From Branchiostoma belcheri (Eukaryota > Chordata > Leptocardii > Amphioxiformes > Branchiostomatidae), in contig NW_017802558.1 in NCBI RefSeq assembly GCF_001625305.1, positions 569,268-633,267 of the forward strand: DNA of 64,000 nt, written 5' to 3'. Positions 56,273 through 64,000 of this stretch are shown one piece after another; the stretch's first letter is position 1; every line of letters starts with the position of its first letter. The notes under the pieces were generated by a model, which saw only the letters and a list, made by a program, of their open reading frames with translations, ran no database searches and was not told where the DNA came from. A program made the position numbers and the translations under genes.

Positions 56273-56904
56273 AAGTGAGAGACCCTGAGCTACGTGCTAA
56301 CTTGATGATATAGGGACATAATATTAATATTATGTTTCTTTCCTGTATGGACCAATGGTGTTGCCAAAGGCATTGGTGTTACCTTGTGCTATGGGTCCAG
56401 CATCCAGACTACAAGGAAATGTGGCTCTTATACATGTAGCTACATACAAACTGAAACCCATACTTTGGACATGGATAGATGACCTTAATGTCTTCAACTT
56501 TCACACATTCAATTATACATTGAATGGGACATTGATTTGCCATTTTTATTCACAGCAACCTGTGTATGGATAATCAATGATATAATCATTTAACCACCAG
56601 TTATAGCGTCAGTTACACATTGAAGTTTCCCATTATGTTGACCTTGATTTGGCAATTTTCGGAGGGAAGTGAAAAATCGTTGTGTGTGTTGTTCCCCATG
56701 GCAATCCTTGGTATCACAAGGCTGCAATTATACTAATTTAGAGGAAAGTACCCCCCATTTCATGTAATTACCACTTTTCACTTACCGGTAATGGTAATAC
56801 CTGGCTTTTTGGCAGTATTCCACTCAAGGTCATTGACATTGATGACTATGGTGCATGTATTGTATGTTATAATGTACAGTAGCATATTCATATTTATGTA
56901 CATA

Positions 56905-57062
56905 CTCTCCAAGCAGAGGTTTGGGTTTTGGCTTATTTTAGGGGCCTTTTTTTAGCACTGGTATTTTTTTTTTATACTAGCCAGTGCAAAAAAGAAAGCC
57001 TTTATAAAAAGCCTAAAGGCACAACCAAAAATAAGCCAAAACCCAAACCTCTGCTTGGAGAG
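56905..57062. mobile_element. Short MITE, ends CTCTCCAAGCAGAGGTTTGG
   Basis: A 158-bp palindromic element with TA on both sides. Arms of about 35 bp pair (CTCTCCAAGCAGAGGTTTGG with its complement at 57043-57062, extending through TTTTGGCTTATTTT). It shares its ends with 6845-6955, but the interiors differ. Confidence 0.85.
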
Positions 57063-57948
57063 TATAACATGTACAATGTACCACAGTGAAAATCTTAATT
57101 TATTTCTCCTACAGTAACTCTAGTACGTGTATATACAATAATGTCGTTCCATCAGTTTAAGTAATATTCTTGCAATTTGTAGAAACAATTAATTGCTAAG
57201 ATGCAGTTTTATCTTATAGTGCTAAGAAACCTTTGAACCAAAAATATGTGGATTGGGAAATTCCCGATTTCAGTGATACAACTTGTTTTTTTTTTAATGT
57301 AAACATACAAGAAAATTGTTAGCAGGTCTAATTTTAAAATGTTCTTTTTTGCCCAATACTTTGGCTGTGAAAGCCCTTTTTCATAGACTGGACAACACTG
57401 AGAGATATAACACTCATTTCTCTGTGATGTTCACATGTGTACAGTGTATCTTGTAATTTGTATATGCTTTTGCAAAATGTGCAGGATATAAACTTAATGG
57501 TTCTTTGTTTTGTATTTTCCATGTACCTGCCTGCTGCATCTGGTGACATCTTCAACACTGCTGTGGGTTTGTCTCCTTCAACGTTTCCTGTAATGTCCTG
57601 GGTCTTTCCCCACTATTGGAATGGTCATAAACAGGTAATTGGAGGCTAGAAATTACACAGTGAAGACAAAAATTATTAATAGAAATAAGTGAATGATGAA
57701 AGATATTATCCAAGTGAACTGTCAGGCAAAAGTACATAAACATTGTGGTGACAAAACAAACAACATCTGTTAGTTGATATTAAGTTAAAATACAGAACAC
57801 TAAGACGTTTTAAGAGGTATAAAGGATGCCATGTATATATCAGGGCACTCCGATATTAACTCCCTGGCACTTTGGTCAATTGCTGACAACACATATCTGT
57901 AAGGCCTAGTGTGAATAAGTTTACATTCGGAAGTGATTGGTCATTAAT

Positions 57949-58020
57949 TATCCTGATGAAAGGCAACAGTGGCCGTTTAAAATTTTATCCTTGTGTACCC
58001 TTGTGTTGGAATAAAGTTCA
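57949..58020 (+). ncRNA. Second hammerhead-like retroelement tail
   Basis: It reads CCTGATGAAAGGCAACAGTGGC, in which CTGATGA is followed by a possible GGC/GCC hairpin. The GAAA position is replaced by GTTTAAAA. TTGGAATAAAGTTCAACA follows with a poly(A)-type signal. The layout repeats that at 36577-36613. The catalytic core is broken, so this is at most a relic of a self-cleaving tail. Confidence 0.2.
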
Positions 58021-58937
58021 ACATTGTACTATGATTACTACCAACACAGATGAATTTTCATGAAAACAGCATCTATGTCAGCAAGGCATAGCTACACAAT
58101 GATCTAAAGAACTACTTGTTAAGTAAGCTGCAAAAAGACTGGCTGGATTGAGCTACTGCTTGCCTGGTAACCATCATGGTTATCTTCGGGGCTCTAATAG
58201 TTTTCCCCCGTCCAGCTTAACAGACCGCCCGGTTGAAGTGTTATGCCTGTAGGAGTTTTGCACGCCATGAGTTGAGTAGCCCCTCCATGATAGGGCTAAT
58301 CAAACTCCCATTGTGCAAAACCAACCGGGGAACTTAGCTGAGTCTGGGAAGATCTTCCGCAGCCCCAAAGAGAACCCAGTCCCCAACCACGGTAGATTGG
58401 ACACTAGGCTAAGCCACTGCAGGCTCTTTAATATGCTTGTGGTGAGGCTGACCTTGAGCACCCCACAAGCAGCTTAACGTGCACTCCAAAAGATATTGCA
58501 ACACCTTTCAGCAGCATGCAAATTAAGTCTCAGCTTCTCAGTAGAACACCAGACAAATTTCCCATCAATTTATTTCCCTAAAACATGACAAAGGGATCAG
58601 TCAGTTCCGCCTTTCTACACTTGTCCGGCAATTTTTGAGGCTGGTATTTTGATAGCCGATTTTCCATCCATGACCCGACAGGTGGAAAATCATGCATCAA
58701 ACGGGCATTGATCTTGGATCAAACTCACCTGCTTCTACCACTAATAGAACGGGCCAATTTGCCTGTGTTAACTTCACCATCTGTGCAGCGCACTGAGGAG
58801 GTTGTGATTTGGTGCTAGGAAAGAGTTGGGATAAGTGATCGGGGGTTACTGGAGCGATTGCTGGTCAGATTGCTGGTATGGAACTAAGTGTCTGTTAACC
58901 TTTGGCGGGAATTGAATGACTGGACAATCAATGACAA

Positions 58938-58990
58938 GGGTAGATGTGCCCGGGTTTAAAAAATTTTTTTTAACCCAGGCACATCTACCC
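58938..58990. repeat. 53-bp near-perfect hairpin
   Basis: GGGTAGATGTGCC and its exact complement GGCACATCTACCC are followed inward by one C/A mismatch, GGGTT/AACCC and an A-run facing a T-run. The shape is that of a small palindromic insertion. It is shorter than most animal microRNA precursors and has no clear terminal loop, so I do not call it a microRNA. Confidence 0.7.
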
Positions 58991-60395
58991 ATGTTTCTAG
59001 TGTGATGCAGCATTTTTTGTAATCCCATACTTGTACGCTTCTTATAAAAAGGCATCTAATGGACTTTCAGGACAGCAATTTTACCAAAAATTCTAGATGA
59101 GGAAATCTGTCTGACATTGACATTTGCCACTTCTTAGCACATTTTCATAATCATTTCATACTTTGAGCGATTGAAATAGTCCCAAAACAATCTACATGAG
59201 GCATCTCTTTGTTTTTTGGTTACCACCAAAAAATAGCTAGAACCAACCAAGTTGAAGGTGCTGTATATCCTATAGAAGCCATGTCCTGAATCTGTCAGAA
59301 TAAACTTGCAAGATGAACTACAGTACACCACGTTTCTAACCTTCCCGGTTCACATGATTGAAGGATATGTGATGGAAATCTAACAAATCAATTTTCCAGA
59401 TGAAGAGCTTTGTTTTCTTCTGGATTGAGGTCAGGCAACGTCCCCTTGGACCCAACAAAGTTAATGTTCCTATTGGCAGAGGGATTAGGCTGTCAAAAGA
59501 TTTTCTTCATCACCCACTGACCTGGATTATTCTCTTCAAATGGTGAATAGTGGTGGCTTATCCTGCCAAACGGTCCATATAACTTAGACAAAATTAGGTC
59601 AAATCCTTGGTGACTTTGCTTGGGACCCTGTCCAGGTATGCTAAGAATTGTTCATTTCGAAAGTCATCACTTACATCCAAGGATGTTGTCATCTCATATA
59701 TGGGTGTACAAAAGGGAGGGTCCCAAAAGTAAATGCCTAATTGGCCAAGTCAACGAAAACTGATACGTTAATGGACCAGTGTTTGGACCAGAACAACGCC
59801 TGGTACCTTTGGTACTGCTTTCAAGTCAACTTTATCAATTGAAGTCAACGTTTTGTGCTAAAACGAATTTTGTTTGCCTTACTTCACAATAACCCCTTTT
59901 CAAAGCGCCATTAAATTTTTCAGGCAATTGCTGGGATAACATACCCATAGTGATTGATCATTCAAACTTGTTATTTATGTAATGTTGATTGATTTAATAA
60001 AGAAAGAAAGAAAGTATGCAGTATGCAATCATCGACCAAGCTGCTGTTGGGTGGACAATTGTTTTCTACCATGACATCTGCTAGAGGAGTGCTAGGTTAG
60101 TAGTATGGGTAGCAAAAAATTGGTGCAACATTTTAATGTGTTGACAAACCACCAAACTTCAAAGTGCTTTTATAACAGATGAGATTCGTAAAATTTAGAT
60201 TAAAATCTCAAATGTCATTACTAGTACCATGTACGGAGGTATTGTCTTGGGTGCTTTTATCTGTGTGTGTGCGTGTGTGTGTGCGTGCGTGCGTGCGTGT
60301 GTATCCTAGTATATTTGAATGCTGTGAAGTAGCAGGTGGGGGGATTTGATAACCGCAGACTGACAATAAGGTCAAGTTGACAGTCACTAGTAGGG

Positions 60396-60550
60396 CAAAA
60401 AAACGCTATTTTAACGCTAACGGACAAATGCGTTTCCAGTTTATCGCTTCTCAGGAAGCATTGTTCTAAAAACTACGCTTAGCTATCGCTTCTTTATCGG
60501 TTCTCAAACGCTCCTTTAACGCTCCCTTAACGCTACTTTCTGTTATGATT
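60396..60550 (+). repeat. Stretch with repeated AACGCT words
   Basis: AACGCT, or AACGC with one change, recurs at least six times (CGCTATTTTAACGCTAACGG, then near 60507, 60518, 60529). In word-repeat style it resembles the interior of family K, but no family K ends are found. It may be a relative of that family. Confidence 0.4.
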
Positions 60551-60918
60551 CCCCCTTGTTTCAAAAACACATCCCTTAATCAGCTGTGAAAACTCGCGCG
60601 TCTACGAGAATCACGCCCCGCACCGCGTTCCCGGGCCGACCGGCGAGTGACACGCGGCCGGCCAAAGCCCTTTGATTCGAAGTGGCACACAGCCACCAAA
60701 CAGCGTACGCGTGGAGTCAGCGTTTGCTTTCTCCACGTATGATTCCGTGTTTTCCTTGGTACGTCAAAGGAGCTTGAAATCATCCGTCTCCTTAGCGAAC
60801 AGGGAATTGCGTTGTTTTCAGAAAATAGCGACAAATGTCGATTTTATCGGCGACGCACTCGATACATCTCCAGTGAACTGATCATTTGCGCCAGTTTTAT
60901 AGAACCGCCGACGGTACT

Positions 60919-60938
60919 CAAGGAGCGAAAGCTCCTTG
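60919..60938. repeat. 8-bp stem with GAAA tetraloop
   Basis: CAAGGAGC, loop GAAA and GCTCCTTG form a perfect 8-bp stem closed by a GNRA tetraloop. An outer ACCGC (60903-60907) and GCGGT (60938-60942) could extend it across an internal loop. It is unlike the histone 3' stem-loop. Function unknown. Confidence 0.6.
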
Positions 60939-61708
60939 CGGTAAATACATATAACTTGACACCGGCATACAATACTATTGTTAGTATCTCCGTCGACAAC
61001 AAAGGATAATCCTGCCATGGAAGCGTTCTAGAAGCGATTGGTCCTTTCAATGTCCTCCCAAAAAGCGATAACCTGGCGATATTGTTGCGATCGCACGTAA
61101 CATCTAAACTGTCCACGGAGCTATCCATTGTTGAGCAGAAAATGCAGTAACTTTGAAGCAGCACGTAAGTCTGGCGGTACGACAAGCTTCACGGGTCGAT
61201 TTTATCCGCGAAATAATGAATGTTTGTATGAATGTGTCAGATTTTGTAATATTAATAATCGCAAACATTACAGTGTGTTTTGTTAGGTTTCCGACACACG
61301 CAACACGTCAGCCGCTGTGTGGGTAATTTTTGTGATCTCGGTTTCCATATTTTCTCGTTCGTATTCGGCGTACATCGTCAACCAATCAATTTGTATGGTC
61401 TCCTTCCGAAATACTGCGATCTTGGTCGGGAAAGTTCGGTAGCGAGCTGAATATTTGCTTACGGGGAGGAAAGACCACAAACACATTTGTCGTATGAACA
61501 AGGACGTTGATGTAACCATTATAACGTCCTTGGTATGAAGTCAATCAGTTATTGAACAAACATCTCGTGATAAACTCTGTTGATAAGAGTGGTTTTCAAA
61601 AATAAAAATGGGAGTCCAAAATCACACGACAGCTCTGAAATCACATACGCCTCTGGACAGATCATGTCTCCTCAGACACCACGGCGCCGGTCCTGTCAAA
61701 ATTGATTG

Positions 61709-62041
61709 ATGAACTCTGAAGCAACCGCGGGTCGGCATCAGATCAAAGGCGACGGCACAACTTTCGCTACACTCAAGTGCTGGGAATTCTGTCTTACTGA
61801 GGACGTCACGAAATCAAGGCTGCGAAGATTTTCTGACCACTTAGATACCGGATACGGCCTTTTTAGCTTTCGTCCGGTCCCCAAGATCCGCTACCGTTTT
61901 AGGTCTGCAACTTGGAAACGCTGGAAACACTGTTTGAAATGCCGTTATAACACAGGGAGTCCATTGTGCGTCGTGCTTTGTTTTGTCCCGTCGAAAGTTC
62001 TCACCGAAAAAAAGTTACAACCAAGCCTTTGGAAATACTAG
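61709..62041 (+). CDS. Orphan ORF, 110 codons, basic, unknown
   Basis: This frame opens at ATG 61709 (context GATTGATG, weak) and ends at TAG 62039. The predicted protein is rich in Arg, Lys and Trp, with six Cys spread over the C-terminal two thirds. It has no signal peptide and no domain that I recognise. Composition is closer to coding than that of frames in the A+T-rich parts, but this region is CpG-rich anyway. It may be chance. Confidence 0.15.
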   Translation: MNSEATAGRHQIKGDGTTFATLKCWEFCLTEDVTKSRLRRFSDHLDTGYGLFSFRPVPKIRYRFRSATWKRWKHCLKCRYNTGSPLCVVLCFVPSKVLTEKKLQPSLWKY

Positions 62042-64000
62042 CTTGGTAACAAAATCACCCATTTTCAAAAAGAATAAAATCAAACAAGATACCCTTTTAA
62101 CATATGATTAACTTTGTGTATGTTTTCTATTTTATACAAATGTAAAGGTGCGTGGAATAAACTGCACGATGCGAGGAGGAATACTGGGTGCTGATTCTTC
62201 CGAAGTTTTCAGAGTATTATCATTGATAATACTAGTACATGTAGTTGTTGCCGGCGATATTTTTGTCCTAACACAACTTGTTCTTACTAACATACTAGTA
62301 GTGTGGAGATAACTGCATTGTGTTTATACATATGCATTCTGTTGAGGTCTGTTGTACTAGATACCATCAGGCATATTATTTTTAGCTTACTATATATCGA
62401 TTCCTGATCGATATGGCCGTGGCGTCAAACGGCTTGAATATGTTTCGTCATTGAAACCATCTTTTAATTTTATAAGTCGCAGGTTACAGCTTGTTGAAAA
62501 ATGCTTGCAAAATGGTAACTTTTAATAGTCGAAATTGAACATAAACCAGAACAAACAGGCCAAAACAAACAAGACGGCAAGACAAGGCCACCTCCTGGAA
62601 AGACCAAACGGTAAGTATAGCTTTCCTCCGACGATCGATACTCGTATCTGCGCACCTCACGGTAAAAACATTTGTGGCCATTCGGACACACGCAGGGGGG
62701 CTACAGGGAAATACTTCTTGATCCCGTTTCAAAATGACAGTCTGTTTGATCATGGAGGTTTGATAAATGAAGAACTACAACTTAATACAAGATTTTTTTC
62801 ATCAAAGTTCGAACAAAAAATAGACCTTCGTGTGAACCGTGAGTAAAATCATGTACGAAATCGCAAAGTCTTATATATCCTAACAACAAATGTTTGTTAC
62901 TATTACCATCATGGTCATCCCTTGATGGCCCACTAAAGTGCAACACTTTTAGAAAACCCGTATTTATTCATCATTGATATGCACAGTGAAAGCTGCAGGC
63001 CCATTGTCGCGATGATGCAAATGCGACATTCCCTTGCGTGTGAATTGGTGGATGAATGATTTTGTCCTCGAACCTACAAAAAAAGAAAAGAATCCGATCA
63101 GACATGAGGCTTCAAAACAAAAACTATATCCTAGTTTTACTTGGACGGAGCTGCGCGACGGAGCTAATAAACATTTCATCCGCTCTTTTCTAGTCCTAAA
63201 ACGGAATTTGATACAATATATAATCTAGAAGACTGGTAGGTTAACCTAATTGTTGTGTCTGTTTTTTTAGAAGGATATCGAAATTTTCTACCTATATTAG
63301 TCCCGGTAAGGTTTGTACTTCGAATAAAAGCCAACGGACAGTCGCTAGTTAGTTTGTAACATTACCAACATGATTTGACAGGCAGTTTTAGAACCTCACT
63401 GCAAGTCAATCAAACAAAGATCGAAATTTGCTACATCCCACCATATAAATATTGCATACGGATATTCGTGTTTTAGAAATAGTTACCCATTATAATTATT
63501 GCATGTATACGTTCTCCGATGAAATGTCTGTACCCGCACGGTATTGCAGCATTCGTACAGATTGCATCTGTAGCTGCTTTGTAATCTTTCTTTACACAAT
63601 TCCTACGTCGGAACAAGTTTAATTTCATTTAGTTTGTTCATAAACTTCTTTGTCCGTTCGACCACTTCACGTAGTTCCGCAAAGATTTAGCTGAGTGTAA
63701 CGTTAAAGAAGTTCCACGCAGCGCAGAACGTCACAACTCACAACACGCCCGCCGGCCCTCCTTTGTGTCAAACGAGCCGCTTGTGTCAATCAAATCTAGC
63801 GGCGCTTGGCCTTTGAAACACGTACATGTACTATCGGCATTCTGTGAGTAAAATGTTGACGGGGGTGGTGTGGGGTGATTTAAAAAATAGACCACTTTTT
63901 GTTGGTCCCTTGAATTTTTTTACATTGACTCATTATGAATCCCAGCGTACAGCGTAGCCGCCAACTTCTCGTCGATCACGACAACTTTTCTTTTGGGAGA

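Larger units (their letters stand above)
57063..60395 (+). other. Intron-like DNA
   Basis: No exon is recognised. About 58195-58495 is a less A+T-rich stretch with TTTGCACGCCATGAGTTG and GCTCTTTAATATGCTTGTGG words that may be a dispersed repeat, but I cannot assign it. A 53-bp hairpin lies at 58938-58990. ATTTAATAAAGAAAGAAAG at about 59991-60014 resembles the tail of a retroelement. A (GTGC)/(TG) run lies at about 60263-60302. Confidence 0.45.
60556..64000. other. CpG-rich domain at the window end
   Basis: CpG dinucleotides become frequent from about 60590 (CTCGCGCG, CCGGGCCGACCGGCG) and remain so to the end, unlike the CpG-poor 50-60 kb. In invertebrates with gene-body methylation this contrast marks unmethylated promoter or intergenic DNA. 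A good splice donor (AACG|GTAAGTAT) lies at 62610/62611 but no convincing exon precedes it. A second CpG-dense patch lies at 63715-63800. Dispersed elements become rare here. It is probably the edge of another transcription unit, or intergenic DNA. Confidence 0.4.

Noticed and set aside
58938..58990. microRNA precursor
   Set aside because: Too short, almost perfectly paired with A/T-run ends, and no match to any microRNA seed that I know.
60844..61185. 113-codon minus-strand frame in the CpG-rich end domain
   Set aside because: It begins without an ATG and shows no family features; an internal ATG leaves about 94 codons of ordinary composition.
62535..62610. Exon ending at the strong donor GTAAGTAT
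   Set aside because: The donor is good, but the upstream acceptor is weak and no frame before it looks coding. It could be an untranslated exon; without transcripts it cannot be supported.

Overview
The window looks like gene-poor, intron-like DNA from an invertebrate deuterostome. A cephalochordate (amphioxus) is my best guess. The reasons are a dense population of short terminal-inverted-repeat elements, tRNA-derived SINE fragments with a MIR-like body, no long open reading frames, and two near-identical blocks separated by a 20-N gap, which is typical of assemblies from very heterozygous animals. The organism is an inference; no diagnostic protein is present.

Layout. 1-4140 is CpG-poor noncoding DNA. 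At 4141-4420 there is a CpG-richer promoter with two GTCACGTGAC palindromes, then a short first coding exon (4336-4420) for a signal peptide that stops at a phase-1 splice donor. I recognise no further exon of that gene, so the rest of the window may be its first intron (at least about 59 kb) or intron plus intergenic DNA. A second promoter-like block (ETS site, the same GTCACGTGAC palindrome, YY1-type AAGATGGCGG) lies at 48.68-48.84 kb. CpG-rich DNA returns from 60.56 kb to the window end.

Most interpretable content is mobile DNA. Family A (ends CTGTAAATCA, TA target duplication) has about 17 complete, truncated or interrupted copies. Families B, C and D have GGCC ends and mostly TAA/TTA duplications, as in PIF/Harbinger. 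There is a perfect 102-bp-arm foldback element with an 8-bp duplication (5871-6085), a three-level nest of elements (15.7-20.1 kb), a likely LTR inside a family A copy (33.6 kb), and a small family (K) with 6-bp duplications and internal periodic ATTACG-like motifs. The blocks 37.4-39.3 kb and 39.3-41.3 kb are near-copies; the second carries a family B insertion whose empty site is intact in the first, which proves a TAA duplication.

No set of genes working together as a pathway can be read from this window. The value lies in the promoter/first exon, candidate regulatory clusters and the transposon archaeology. Family letters A-K are labels for this report only.
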